DNA from: an uncultured Pelagibacteraceae bacterium
Lineage (GTDB): Bacteria; Pseudomonadota; Alphaproteobacteria; Pelagibacterales; Pelagibacteraceae
NCBI GenBank assembly: GCA_902612325.1
Contig: CACMDB010000001.1
Location: 1-64,000, forward strand
Length of the DNA stretch: 64,000 nucleotides
Reading direction: 5' to 3'
Notes under the pieces: generated by a model
Seen by the model: the letters and a program-made list of their open reading frames with translations, nothing else
The model's database searches: none
What the model was told of the DNA's origin: nothing
Made by a program: the position numbers and the translations under genes
Part shown: piece after piece, positions 33,492-42,760 of the stretch
Position numbering within the stretch: the stretch's first letter is position 1
Layout: each line of letters begins with the position of its first letter

Positions 33492-35369
33492 TTGTCGAGT
33501 TTAATTGGATATTATTCTTTAATCTTTGGTGTCGGTGTTTCGATTTTAGTTATATTTTTTTCAATTAAAAATTTTAATGATACTCAGAAGTTGGATACTA
33601 AAGTAATATCCTTAGTATTCTTACAACTTTTATTTGTAATAATAAGCTTCTCAGGCTTAATTTTATCTTTTGTTAACTCAGATTTTAGTAATGAGACAGT
33701 TTTTAATCACTCCCACACAACTAAGCCGCTGTTTTACAAAATCTCTGGGACCTGGGGCAATCATGAGGGTAGTCTATTATTATGGTTGTTGGTTTTAACA
33801 TTATTTATATTTGTCTTTTTACTGAGGTCAAAAAATCAACCAAAACAATATAAAATTTTAACTTTATTATTCCAGCAGATAATAATAGTTGGTTTTTTTA
33901 TTTTTCTTATACAAACCTCCAATCCTTTTAATCATGTTTTTCCAGTTCCAAAAGAGGGATTAGGTTTAAATCCTATATTGCAAGATCCTGCATTAGCAAT
34001 TCACCCGCCGATTTTATATTTAGGCTATGTTGGAACTTCCATAATTTTTTCCTCAGCACTAGCAGCAGTTTGCTCCAATAATATTACAAAAATATGGGCA
34101 TCACATATCAAAAAATGGGTTTTAGTTTCTTGGATTTTTTTAACTTTAGGAATTTTACTTGGATCCATTTGGGCTTACTACGAGTTAGGATGGGGAGGTT
34201 TTTGGTTTTGGGATCCAGTTGAAAATGTATCTTTAATGCCATGGTTTGCATTAACAACACTATTACATTGTGTATTAGTTTTAGAAAAAAAGCTAATTCT
34301 TACCTCGTGGGTTGTTGTGTTATCAATTGCAACTTTTACCCTAAGTATGTGTGGTACTTTTTTGGTTCGATCAGGTATTTTAAATTCTGTCCATACATTT
34401 GCTAATGATCCAGAGAGAGGTTTGTATATTCTAATATTTTTATTTATTTTGATATTTTTATCTTTTTTTATATTTTTAATTTTTCATAAAAGTGAAAACA
34501 ACAATTCCAAAACTTTCTACTTATTAAGTAAGGAAACATCAATTCTAGTTAATAATTGGTTTATGATGTATTTTTTATCTGTTGTTTTAATTGGAACAAT
34601 TTATCCAATATTTTTAGAGGTTATTTCATCTCAAAAAATATCTGTAGGTCCACCATTTTTTAACAAATTGATCCTACCATTTTTAATCCCATTTATGTTA
34701 GCGATGGCAATAGGACCAAAATTAAAGTGGATTAAATCGGATATTGAAGACAAAATTTATTTAATTTCATTTTTTGTAATTTCTTTAATTTTATCCGTAT
34801 TGATAATTAGAAATTTAGATATTAATTTCCTTTACAATTCTATTTTAATTACAGCAGCTTTTTATTTATTTTTTATAACTCTTAGAGATTTTTTTCTCAG
34901 AAAATATAGAAACCTGTCGCAAATTACTGCTCATTTTAGTTTTAGCATTTTGATACTTAGTATTTTATTTAATAATATTTTTTCATCTGAAGTTATTACA
35001 AATTTAAAAATTAATGAAACTTACCAATCTCAAAATTTGAAGATTAATTTTGAGAGCATTGAGCAAGAAAATAAACAAAATTTTAAAGCAATTAGAGGTA
35101 AGTTTATTGTAGAGGATCAAAATGGATTAATTGAGGTTATGCAACCTGAGCTAAGAATATATAATCAACCAAATATTGTTACAAGTGAAGCAGACATCAA
35201 AACTAATATATTCACTGATAAATTTATGACAATGAATTACGTCCAAAATCAAGATCATTTTAATATTCGTTATCAAGTAAAGCCATTCATGATTTGGATT
35301 TGGATTTCCACAATTCTATTGTGCCTTAGTGGTTGTTTATCTTTAATTAGAAAAAAATATGAAAACTAA
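33492..35369 (+). CDS. ccmF: CcmF, cytochrome c heme lyase subunit
   Basis: 625-residue membrane protein with about 14 hydrophobic segments. It ligates heme from CcmE to apocytochrome c together with CcmH and, where present, CcmI. The WWD motif is WGGFWFWDPVENVSLMPW (about 237-254). Conserved His residues occur in KISGTWGNHEGSLLLW, ALAIHPPILYLGYVG and SVHTFANDP. Start codon is TTG at 33492, immediately after ccmE; no ATG is available before the first membrane segment. Its end overlaps ccmG by 11 nt. Confidence 0.97.
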   Translation: MSSLIGYYSLIFGVGVSILVIFFSIKNFNDTQKLDTKVISLVFLQLLFVIISFSGLILSFVNSDFSNETVFNHSHTTKPLFYKISGTWGNHEGSLLLWLLVLTLFIFVFLLRSKNQPKQYKILTLLFQQIIIVGFFIFLIQTSNPFNHVFPVPKEGLGLNPILQDPALAIHPPILYLGYVGTSIIFSSALAAVCSNNITKIWASHIKKWVLVSWIFLTLGILLGSIWAYYELGWGGFWFWDPVENVSLMPWFALTTLLHCVLVLEKKLILTSWVVVLSIATFTLSMCGTFLVRSGILNSVHTFANDPERGLYILIFLFILIFLSFFIFLIFHKSENNNSKTFYLLSKETSILVNNWFMMYFLSVVLIGTIYPIFLEVISSQKISVGPPFFNKLILPFLIPFMLAMAIGPKLKWIKSDIEDKIYLISFFVISLILSVLIIRNLDINFLYNSILITAAFYLFFITLRDFFLRKYRNLSQITAHFSFSILILSILFNNIFSSEVITNLKINETYQSQNLKINFESIEQENKQNFKAIRGKFIVEDQNGLIEVMQPELRIYNQPNIVTSEADIKTNIFTDKFMTMNYVQNQDHFNIRYQVKPFMIWIWISTILLCLSGCLSLIRKKYEN

Positions 35370-35877
35370 AATTTTTCCTATATTTTTAATTTTTACATTC
35401 TCAATAATTTTCTTTGTTTTTTACAAAGGTTTACAAAATACAAATGTTTATACACCTACAATAAAATCAGAAATTAAAATTCCAAATTTTGACGCAAAAG
35501 AGTTTTTTTCAAAAGACAAAATAAATTCAGATCAGATATTTATAGGAAGTGATTATTATTTATTAAACATTTGGGCTTCGTGGTGCGTTCCTTGTAAAGA
35601 GGAACATAAGTATTTAATGGATTTAAGTAAAAAAGAGAATATCAAAATTATTGGTCAAAACTATAAAGATAATTTTGAAAATGCAAAAAATTTTTTGATA
35701 AATTTAGATAATCCATACGACTTAATTTTTTTAGATAATGATGGTACAATAGCAATTGAATGGGGTGCATATGGGGTACCTGAAACCTTTTTAATTCAAA
35801 ACAATAAAATAATAAAAAAAATAATTGGTCCATTGAATGAAAAATTACTTTTTGAGATAAAAGAATTGACACAATGA
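35359..35877 (+). CDS. ccmG: CcmG/DsbE thiol:disulfide oxidoreductase
   Basis: 172-residue thioredoxin-like protein with an N-terminal membrane anchor (5-24) and the redox motif WASWCVPCKEEH (C76, C79). It reduces the CxxCH thiols of apocytochromes, or the CcmH disulfide, in the periplasm. GVPETFLI with the cis-Pro is near residue 137. The gene overlaps ccmF by 11 nt and ccmH by 4 nt, confirming an operon. Confidence 0.96.
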   Translation: MKTKIFPIFLIFTFSIIFFVFYKGLQNTNVYTPTIKSEIKIPNFDAKEFFSKDKINSDQIFIGSDYYLLNIWASWCVPCKEEHKYLMDLSKKENIKIIGQNYKDNFENAKNFLINLDNPYDLIFLDNDGTIAIEWGAYGVPETFLIQNNKIIKKIIGPLNEKLLFEIKELTQ

Positions 35878-36254
35878 ATATTTTAAAATTTTTAGTTTCT
35901 GTGATTTTTTTGATTTATTGTTTTTCTTCTGACTTAAAAGCTAAAAACTTAGAAATTGAAATAACAAAAAATTTAAGATGTTTAATTTGTCAAGGACAAT
36001 CAGTGTACGATTCAGATTCTGAATTTGCTAATAGTCTAAAAATTTTAGTAGAAAAAAAATTAAATGAAGGCTTAAACGAAAAACAAATTTATATTTATCT
36101 TAAAGATAAATATGGAGATTGGATTCTGTATGATCCAGGATTCAGTAAAAACACCTATTTTCTTTGGTTATTACCTATATTGATGTTTATATTTGGTGGT
36201 GCAATAATACTCAGGAAAGTTATATTAAAAAAAAAAAATTATGAATTATCTTAG
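35874..36254 (+). CDS. ccmH: CcmH, cytochrome c maturation redox/heme lyase subunit
   Basis: 126 residues: signal peptide (1-24), the CcmH motif LRCLICQGQSVYDSDSEFA with C36 and C39, and a C-terminal membrane helix (about 99-117). It matches CcmL-type short CcmH. In many Alphaproteobacteria ccmI (cycH) is in the same operon; here no ccmI follows. The next gene is a PagL-like deacylase, overlapping by 14 nt. The protein is anchored in the inner membrane with its redox domain in the periplasm. Confidence 0.95.
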   Translation: MNILKFLVSVIFLIYCFSSDLKAKNLEIEITKNLRCLICQGQSVYDSDSEFANSLKILVEKKLNEGLNEKQIYIYLKDKYGDWILYDPGFSKNTYFLWLLPILMFIFGGAIILRKVILKKKNYELS

Positions 36255-36756
36255 AATTTTTTACTTGGTAATATTATCTGTTTTTATTTCTTCATCGATA
36301 TTTGCTGAAGAAACTAAAGTTAGTAATGATAATACAAAGTTTAACATTTATTCAGGCATGTTTGACTTTAGTGATAATGGAAAAAGATCAACTTTAATTG
36401 GATTTCAACATCAAAATACAGATTTAAATAGAGATACTTTTTTTGGTAATCTTTCCCCAATAACAGGATTTATGTTTACTGTTGATAGTGCAGCTTATCT
36501 GTATACTGGTGTGCAGGCTCAATATTCATTAGGTGCATTAAATATTATACCGAGTTTTACCCCAGGACTTTATAACAAGGGAGATGGAAAAGATCTTGGG
36601 CATCTATTAGAATTTAAAAGTGAAGTTCAGATTTCTTTAAATTTATTCCAAAATACCCAATTAGGCTTATCATATAATCATTTGTCCAATGCAAGTTTGG
36701 GAGATAAAAATCCTGGGGCAAATAGTTATATGTTTAATTTCCTTAAAACCTTTTAA
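36241..36756 (+). CDS. PagL-like lipid A 3-O-deacylase (acyloxyacyl hydrolase family)
   Basis: 171 residues with a signal peptide (1-22, ending FAEE) and amphipathic beta strands ending in Phe (FNFLKTF), as in small outer-membrane barrels. The C-terminal SYNHLSNASLGDKNPG (H147, S149) matches the PagL catalytic His-Ser and its Asn-Pro-Gly turn. The third catalytic residue is not obvious, since the position where I expect an acid reads Asn/Ser, so activity is uncertain. PagL removes the 3-O acyl chain of lipid A. The ATG overlaps ccmH by 14 nt, so it belongs to the ccm transcript, an odd pairing. Confidence 0.78.
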   Translation: MNYLRIFYLVILSVFISSSIFAEETKVSNDNTKFNIYSGMFDFSDNGKRSTLIGFQHQNTDLNRDTFFGNLSPITGFMFTVDSAAYLYTGVQAQYSLGALNIIPSFTPGLYNKGDGKDLGHLLEFKSEVQISLNLFQNTQLGLSYNHLSNASLGDKNPGANSYMFNFLKTF

Positions 36757-36767
36757 AAAAACATTCT

Positions 36768-37925
36768 ATGATAATGAGATTAAAAGATTGTCACAATTTT
36801 GGTGATTTTAGAAAACTTGCCAAGCTAAAGCTTCCCTCTCCTATTTTTCACTATATTGACGGTGCAGCTGACGATGAGATTACCTATGCTAGGAATACTA
36901 GTGCCTTTGACGATGTAGATTTAGTTCCAAATGTTTTGAGAGGTGTTGAGAATGTAGATTTGTCCACAACAATTTTTGGTAAAAAGTTAGATTTACCATT
37001 TTATCTTTCACCAACAGCATTACAAAGACTTTTTCATTATGATGGTGAAAGAGCAGTTGGAAAAGCAGCTAAAAAATTCAATACAATGTTTGGTGTTTCT
37101 GCATTAGCAACTGTTAGCGTAGAGGAAATATCCTCTTTGATTGACACACCCAAAATGTTTCAGTTTTATTTTCACAAAGACAGAGGTTTAAATGACTCTT
37201 GTTTAGAGCGAGCTAAGGCTGCTAAATTTGATGTAATGGCTCTAACAGTCGATACCATTACAGGAGGAAATCGTGAAAGAGATTTAAGAACTGGTTTTAC
37301 CTCTCCGCCGAAATTGACTCTATCAAGCTTATTTAGTTTTGCGACTAAACCAATGTGGGGAATAAATTATTTAACAAAAGGTAAATTTGAATTACCTCAC
37401 CTTCAAGACTTTGTAAAAGAAGGTACAAGTACAAACTCTTCCATAGGAAATTATTTTTCAACAATGTTAGATCAATCTATGAATTGGAAAGATGCTGAAA
37501 AACTTTGTTCTCAATGGGGAGGTCATTTTGCACTGAAAGGAATAATGAGTGTAGAAGATGCTAAAAAAGCAGTTGATATTGGATGTACTGGTATAATGGT
37601 TTCAAATCATGGTGGCAGACAACTTGATGGATCGAGATCACCATTTGATCAGCTCGCAGAAATTGTTGATGCAGTTGGAGATAAACTTGATGTTATATGT
37701 GAAGGAGGAATTCATAGAGGAACACATATGCTTAAAGCATTATCTCTTGGTGCAAAAGCATGTTCTGGTGGAAGACTTTATCTTTATGCGCTTGCAGCAG
37801 CAGGCCAACCAGGCGTCGAAAGAGCTCTTGAGTTGTATAAATCTGAGTTAGTTAGAGATATGAAGCTCATGGGATGTACAAAAATTTCAGATCTTAATAG
37901 AAATAATCTTAGATTTAGAAAATAG
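36768..37925 (+). CDS. FMN-dependent alpha-hydroxyacid oxidase/dehydrogenase, copy 1
   Basis: 385-residue flavoprotein of the glycolate oxidase/L-lactate dehydrogenase (LldD) family, which oxidises (S)-2-hydroxyacids. FHYIDGAADDE (about 25-35) is the start of the FMN-binding barrel with the catalytic Tyr. MVSNHGGRQLDGSRSP contains the active His and Arg. Unusually, the FMN phosphate loop reads CEGGIHRGTH where most relatives have DGGIRRGT. This hints at altered flavin or substrate binding. It is in tandem with copy 2, which it closely resembles, the stop and start sharing one base. A second ATG lies two codons in. The substrate is not known; glycolate or lactate is likely from context. Confidence 0.92.
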   Translation: MIMRLKDCHNFGDFRKLAKLKLPSPIFHYIDGAADDEITYARNTSAFDDVDLVPNVLRGVENVDLSTTIFGKKLDLPFYLSPTALQRLFHYDGERAVGKAAKKFNTMFGVSALATVSVEEISSLIDTPKMFQFYFHKDRGLNDSCLERAKAAKFDVMALTVDTITGGNRERDLRTGFTSPPKLTLSSLFSFATKPMWGINYLTKGKFELPHLQDFVKEGTSTNSSIGNYFSTMLDQSMNWKDAEKLCSQWGGHFALKGIMSVEDAKKAVDIGCTGIMVSNHGGRQLDGSRSPFDQLAEIVDAVGDKLDVICEGGIHRGTHMLKALSLGAKACSGGRLYLYALAAAGQPGVERALELYKSELVRDMKLMGCTKISDLNRNNLRFRK

Positions 37926-39088
37926 TGAGTTTACAAAATTGTTATAATTTTGACGATTTTAGAAAACTTGCAAAAAAAAAATTACCTTCACCAATATTTC
38001 ACTATATTGATGGTGGTGCAGATGATGAAATAACACTCAAAAGAAATACAAAATCTTTTGATGAATGCGATTTAGTTCCTAATATTTTAGCAAGTGTCGG
38101 AAAACCAGATCTCTCAACAACTATTTTTGGAAAAAAAATTGATATGCCACTCTTTTTATCACCTTGTGCTATGCAAAGACTTTATCATCATGACGGTGAC
38201 AAAGCATCTGCTAGAGCAGCTGATAAGTTTGGAACATTTTATAGTATGTCTACAATGGCAAATAACACTATAGAAGAAATTTCAAATATTTCAGGTGGAC
38301 CAAAGTTATTTCAACTTTATGTTCACAAAGATCAATCAATCACTGATGATTTAATTGATCGTTGTAGAAGATCAGGATTTGATGGAATGTGTTTAACTGT
38401 AGATACTTTAGTAGCAGGTAACAGAGAAAGAGATCATAGAACAGGTTTTACAACCCCTCCAAAGTTAACTTTACAAAGTTTAATGAGTTTTGCTCTTCAT
38501 CCTAGTTGGGTATTTAATTATCTTACACATGGGAAATTTAAATTAGCAAATGTGGCTACAAAAACAGATAAGGGCACCAATATTGCAAAATCGGTTATAG
38601 AGTACATTAATGAACAATACGATCCAGCAATGAACTGGAAGGACGCAGAATATTGTGTGAAGAAATGGAATGGACCCTTTGCACTTAAAGGTGTTATGTC
38701 CGTTGAAGATGCGAAAAGAGCAATAGATATTGGTTGTACGGCAATCATGATTTCAAATCATGGTGGAAGACAACTTGATGGATCAAGATCGCCATTCGAT
38801 CAAGTCAAAGCAATCTCAGATGCAGTTGGAGATAAATTGGAAATCATATTAGACGGGGGAGTTAGAAGAGGAACTCATGTATTAAAAGCAATCGCTGCAG
38901 GTGCAAAAGCCTGTAGTTTTGGTAAAATGTTTTTGTTCTCTTTAGCCGCAGGGGGACAACAAGGTGTTGAGCATTTACTTAAAAATATGCACGAGGAAAT
39001 CAATAGAAATATGGTTTTAATGGGATGTAAGAACCTAAAAGAGTTGAATAGTTCAAAATTAATTTATAGAACTTCTAATAAAATATAA
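37925..39088 (+). CDS. FMN-dependent alpha-hydroxyacid oxidase/dehydrogenase, copy 2
   Basis: 387-residue paralogue of the preceding gene, same family and architecture: FHYIDGGADDEITL, CLTVDTLVAGNRERDHRTGF, and MISNHGGRQLDGSRSP with the catalytic His/Arg. Here the FMN loop is the canonical LDGGVRRGTH, but the later GR is GK (FGKMF). Start is GTG at 37925, overlapping the previous stop (TAGTG). Long shared blocks with copy 1 indicate a tandem duplication followed by divergence. The two products could form a heteromer or have different 2-hydroxyacid substrates. The aminotransferase gene follows after 5 nt. Confidence 0.92.
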   Translation: MSLQNCYNFDDFRKLAKKKLPSPIFHYIDGGADDEITLKRNTKSFDECDLVPNILASVGKPDLSTTIFGKKIDMPLFLSPCAMQRLYHHDGDKASARAADKFGTFYSMSTMANNTIEEISNISGGPKLFQLYVHKDQSITDDLIDRCRRSGFDGMCLTVDTLVAGNRERDHRTGFTTPPKLTLQSLMSFALHPSWVFNYLTHGKFKLANVATKTDKGTNIAKSVIEYINEQYDPAMNWKDAEYCVKKWNGPFALKGVMSVEDAKRAIDIGCTAIMISNHGGRQLDGSRSPFDQVKAISDAVGDKLEIILDGGVRRGTHVLKAIAAGAKACSFGKMFLFSLAAGGQQGVEHLLKNMHEEINRNMVLMGCKNLKELNSSKLIYRTSNKI

Positions 39089-39093
39089 AAGTT

Positions 39094-40260
39094 ATGCAAC
39101 TAGCAAAGAGTTTAGATAGATTAGGAACAGAGTCTGCTTTTTCGGTATTAGCAGAGGCAAAGAAATTAGAGGCCCAAGGTAAGCCGATGATCCATTTAGG
39201 TCTAGGACAACCAGATTTTAAAACACCTAAACATGTTGTTGAAGCGGCAAAAAAAGCTTTGGATGATGGTCATCATGGATACGTGATGTCAAATGGAATA
39301 CCTGAGTGTCGACAAGCTGTAACAAGATGGATTAAGAAACGTTATAAAGCTGAGATAGATCCTGAGAGAATTTTAATCATGCCAGGCGGTAAACCTACAA
39401 TGAGTTACGCGATACAATGTTACGGAGAACCGGGAGTAGAAATAATCCATCCTACACCTGCATTTCCAATATATGAGTCTATGATTAATTATACAGGTTC
39501 AACGCCTGTCCCTTATGATTTAACTGAAGATAAAGATCTTAAATTTGATCCGGATAAAATTTTATCTCTTATAACTAAAAAAACTAGGTTATTGATTTTA
39601 ATAAATCCAAATAATCCAACAGGAAGTTTTGTTGAGAAACCTGTAATTGACTATTTTGCAAAGGAGTTAGAAAAACATCCTCATGTTACTATTTTAAGTG
39701 ATGAAATTTATAGTAGACAAATTTTTGACTATAAAGAAATGCCCTCTTTTTTCCATTATCCAAATTTAAAAGATAGATTAATTGTATTAGAGGGTTGGAG
39801 CAAAGCTTATTCAATGACTGGATGGAGACTAGGTTGGAGTTATTGGCCTAAAGAACTTATTGAGCACGTAAACAAATTATTAATTAATAGCGTATCATGT
39901 GTAAATGCTGCTGCACAATATGCTGGTATTGCTGCATTAGATGGTCCCGATGACTCCATCAAAGATATGTTAGACAAGTTTACTCTGAGAAGAAATTTAA
40001 TTCATCAGGGGTTAAATGATCTACCAGGAGTGGAGTGTAGTTTACCTGGAGGAGCTTTTTATGCATTCCCAAAAGTAATTGGTACAGGAATGAATGGATC
40101 TGAATTCTGTAAAAAAGCAATGCATGAGGCTGGAGTAGCAATAGTGCCAGGAACTGCTTTTGGTAAAACTTGTAATGATTACGTAAGATTTAGTTTTGCA
40201 GCATCAAGAGATAACATTTTACAGGCCTTAGAAAACATAAAGAAAATGCTTACTAAATAA
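39094..40260 (+). CDS. class I/II aminotransferase, PLP-dependent
   Basis: 388-residue fold-type I aminotransferase. Seen are GLGQPDFKTPKHV at about 35-47, NPNNPTGS (substrate and PLP region), LSDEIYSRQIF with the PLP Asp and Tyr, and EGWSKAYSMTGWRLGW with the Schiff-base Lys, plus VRFSFAAS near the C-terminus with the carboxylate-binding Arg. It is of the AspC/AlaT-like Igamma type. In this cluster a role in converting the 2-oxoacid formed by the hydroxyacid oxidases (glyoxylate to glycine, pyruvate to alanine) is plausible but inferred. It lies 5 nt after the oxidase pair. Confidence 0.92.
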   Translation: MQLAKSLDRLGTESAFSVLAEAKKLEAQGKPMIHLGLGQPDFKTPKHVVEAAKKALDDGHHGYVMSNGIPECRQAVTRWIKKRYKAEIDPERILIMPGGKPTMSYAIQCYGEPGVEIIHPTPAFPIYESMINYTGSTPVPYDLTEDKDLKFDPDKILSLITKKTRLLILINPNNPTGSFVEKPVIDYFAKELEKHPHVTILSDEIYSRQIFDYKEMPSFFHYPNLKDRLIVLEGWSKAYSMTGWRLGWSYWPKELIEHVNKLLINSVSCVNAAAQYAGIAALDGPDDSIKDMLDKFTLRRNLIHQGLNDLPGVECSLPGGAFYAFPKVIGTGMNGSEFCKKAMHEAGVAIVPGTAFGKTCNDYVRFSFAASRDNILQALENIKKMLTK

Positions 40261-40298
40261 GCTGTATTTTTGATAAAATTTTTACTAATATTCTTTTA

Positions 40299-41672
40299 AT
40301 GAACGAGCAAGTCCAAGCAGAGTTTAAAAAAATTTTTAATGGAAGATTTTCCACCTCTGAGTCAACAAGAGCAAATTATGCTAGAGGTGAGGATACTTAT
40401 GATCCCGTTTTGTCTAAAGCTGTAGTTTTTCCTGAAACAAATGAAGAAGTCTCTAAAGTGCTCCGTTTGTGTAATGAACACAAAATTCCCGTTGTACCTT
40501 TCGGAACAGGAACATCTTTAGAAGGTAATGTTGTCGGTAATGAAAAAGGCATAACCATATGTCTTGAAAAAATGAATAAAATTTTAAGTGTGAATGTCGA
40601 GGACTTTGATTGTCGAGTTCAGGCATGTGTAACTAAAGAGCAATTAAATGATTATTTGAGAGAAGATGGAGTTTTTTTCCCGATTGATCCAGGTGCTAAT
40701 GCAGCAATTGGAGGTATGGCTTCAACATCAGCTTCAGGGACAATGGCTGTAAAATATGGAACAATGAAAACTGTAATCAGTGGACTCACAGTTGTTTTGC
40801 CTAATGGAGATATTGTAAATACTGGTAGCAGAACTAAAAAAACATCAGCAGGTTATAATTTAACCAATTTATTTATAGGTTCAGAGGGAACGTTAGGCAT
40901 AATTACAGAAGTTCAATTGAGATTATCGCCAATACCAGAAAGCATTATGTCTGCAGTTTGTCATTTCCCAACTTTAGAAAATGCAGTTCAAACTGCCCAA
41001 CAAGTTATTCAATATGGAGTTCCGATCGCTAGAATTGAAATGCTAAACAAAGATCAAATGGGTATTAGTATTAATTACTCTAAATTAAAAGATATCGAAG
41101 CAGTGCCAACTTTATTTTTTGAGTTTCATGGGTCCGAGGCATCTAATAATGAAAATATTAAAATTGTTGAGGAAATATCGAGAGATAATAATGGAAGTTC
41201 TTTTAAATGGGCAAAAGATTTAGAAGAGAGAAATAAGCTTTGGAAAGCCCGATGGGATGTTTATTATTCAGTTAAAGCATTGATAAATAATGGAAGAGTT
41301 TATTCGACTGACGTGTGTTTACCAATTTCAAATATAACTGAATGTGTAAATTACGCAGAAGAGCAGGCAAAAAAATTTGGATTAAGAGCTCCGATGGTAG
41401 GTCATTTAGGTGATGGAAACTTTCATGTGCTTTTGCCTTTTGACCCTGAAAACAAAGAGACATACAAAAAAATAAGAGAATTTAACGATTTATTAATTAA
41501 TAAAGCACTTGAATTGAAAGGTACAATCACTGGAGAACATGGAGTTGGGTTACATAAAAAAGAATATCTTTTAAAAGAACATGCTGACAATATTCCATTA
41601 ATGAAATTGATTAAGAGGAGCATTGATCAAAATAATATAATGAATCCTGGCAAGATATTCGATCTAAATTAG
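40299..41672 (+). CDS. GlcD/DLD-type FAD-binding 2-hydroxyacid dehydrogenase
   Basis: 457-residue protein of the FAD-binding PCMH/vanillyl-alcohol oxidase fold, as glycolate oxidase subunit GlcD and D-lactate dehydrogenase. Motifs: VPFGTGTSLEGNVVG (FAD pyrophosphate), GGMASTSASGTMAVKYG, AGYNLTNLFIGSEGTLGIITE, the active-site GHLGDGNFHVLLP, and a C-terminal GEHGVGLHKKEYL and NPGKIFD. It oxidises D-2-hydroxyacids (D-lactate, glycolate, 2-hydroxyglutarate) and donates electrons to the respiratory chain. No glcE/glcF genes are adjacent, so it is not a classical GlcDEF complex. It lies 38 nt after the aminotransferase. Confidence 0.92.
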   Translation: MNEQVQAEFKKIFNGRFSTSESTRANYARGEDTYDPVLSKAVVFPETNEEVSKVLRLCNEHKIPVVPFGTGTSLEGNVVGNEKGITICLEKMNKILSVNVEDFDCRVQACVTKEQLNDYLREDGVFFPIDPGANAAIGGMASTSASGTMAVKYGTMKTVISGLTVVLPNGDIVNTGSRTKKTSAGYNLTNLFIGSEGTLGIITEVQLRLSPIPESIMSAVCHFPTLENAVQTAQQVIQYGVPIARIEMLNKDQMGISINYSKLKDIEAVPTLFFEFHGSEASNNENIKIVEEISRDNNGSSFKWAKDLEERNKLWKARWDVYYSVKALINNGRVYSTDVCLPISNITECVNYAEEQAKKFGLRAPMVGHLGDGNFHVLLPFDPENKETYKKIREFNDLLINKALELKGTITGEHGVGLHKKEYLLKEHADNIPLMKLIKRSIDQNNIMNPGKIFDLN

Positions 41673-41688
41673 TAAATTCTATATTTTA

Positions 41689-42642
41689 ATGAAAAAAATT
41701 CTAATCACTAGAAAATTAATTAAGGAGAGTGAGGATAAAGCCAATAAAACTTTTGATCCAATATTCAATAATAATGATGAGCTATACTCTCAGTCAAAAG
41801 TAATAGAAATGAGTAAAGGATGTGATGGAATTTTATCTTCTCTCACAGATAAAATGGATAAAGAAACAATCAACAAATTGCCAGACACGATAAAAATTAT
41901 TTCAAATTTTGCAGTTGGATTTGGAAATATTGATTTAGATGCTGCAAAAAAAAGAGGCATTGCAGTTACCAATACTCCTGAGGTTTTATCTGATGCGACA
42001 GCTGAAATTGGGATACTTTTAATTTTAGGCGCATGCAGAAGAGCCTCTGAGGGAATAGTATCTGCTCAAGAAGGTGGATGGAAGTGGTCAGCAGACTATT
42101 TAATAGGTAAGCAATTGACAGGTTCCAGACTTGGTATTCTAGGCATGGGAAGAATAGGACGAAAAATTGCAAAGATTGCAAAGTCGTTAGGTATGATAAT
42201 CCATTATCACAATAGATCAAAGCTAAGTGATGAAAAAGAGCAGGGAGCGATTTATCATGACAATATTAAAAGTCTTTTTTCAGTTTCTGATGTCCTATCA
42301 ATTTGTTGTCCTGCTACTAAAGAAACAGAAAACATGATTAACAAAGAAACAGTTGAATATTTCCCTAAAGGAGCAGTAATTACTAATGTCGCTAGAGGAG
42401 ATATTGTCGATGATGAAGCCTTAATTGATGCATTGAATCGAAGAAAAATATATGCAGCTGGATTAGATGTTTATAAAAATGAGCCAAACTTAAATCCTGG
42501 TTATAATAAAATTAAGACAGCATTTATTCTTCCACATCTAGGAAGCGCAACAAAGGATACAAGAATTGCAATGGCAAACTTAGCAATTGATAATATTGAT
42601 GAGTTTTTCAAAACTGGAAATTGTAAAAATAAAGTAAATTAA
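41689..42642 (+). CDS. D-glycerate dehydrogenase / glyoxylate-hydroxypyruvate reductase
   Basis: 317-residue NAD(P)-dependent D-2-hydroxyacid dehydrogenase. Rossmann loop LGMGRIGRKIAKIAKSLG is at about 146-163; active Arg in VARGDIVDDEAL; Glu in YKNEPN; catalytic His in LPHLGSAT. This matches GyaR/GhrB enzymes reducing glyoxylate to glycolate or hydroxypyruvate to glycerate. Together with the oxidases it could interconvert 2-hydroxyacids and 2-oxoacids. It starts 16 nt after the GlcD-like gene and ends the run. A 118-bp gap then separates it from the TRAP binding protein gene. Confidence 0.93.
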   Translation: MKKILITRKLIKESEDKANKTFDPIFNNNDELYSQSKVIEMSKGCDGILSSLTDKMDKETINKLPDTIKIISNFAVGFGNIDLDAAKKRGIAVTNTPEVLSDATAEIGILLILGACRRASEGIVSAQEGGWKWSADYLIGKQLTGSRLGILGMGRIGRKIAKIAKSLGMIIHYHNRSKLSDEKEQGAIYHDNIKSLFSVSDVLSICCPATKETENMINKETVEYFPKGAVITNVARGDIVDDEALIDALNRRKIYAAGLDVYKNEPNLNPGYNKIKTAFILPHLGSATKDTRIAMANLAIDNIDEFFKTGNCKNKVN

Positions 42643-42734
42643 TTCTACTCTGGATTGAATCTAATTCAACTATTGCGACATCTACGCCTTTTTTTAGAAA
42701 GACTCTAATCTGATTCTATGTTTTAATTAATCAA

Positions 42735-42744
42735 GTTAATTAAC
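42735..42744. promoter_or_regulatory. GTTAATTAAC palindrome upstream of dctP
   Basis: The 118-bp gap before the TRAP gene has two copies of TTAATTAA (42723-42730 and 42736-42743, 5 bp apart). The second is part of the perfect 10-bp palindrome GTTAATTAAC. A weak hairpin, TTGAAT-CTA-ATTCAA, lies at 42655-42669. A clear AGGAG ribosome site is at 42751-42755. These may be operator elements for the transporter, but such AT-rich palindromes are common in this genome. Confidence 0.25.
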
Positions 42745-42760
42745 TTTAATAGGAGTAATA

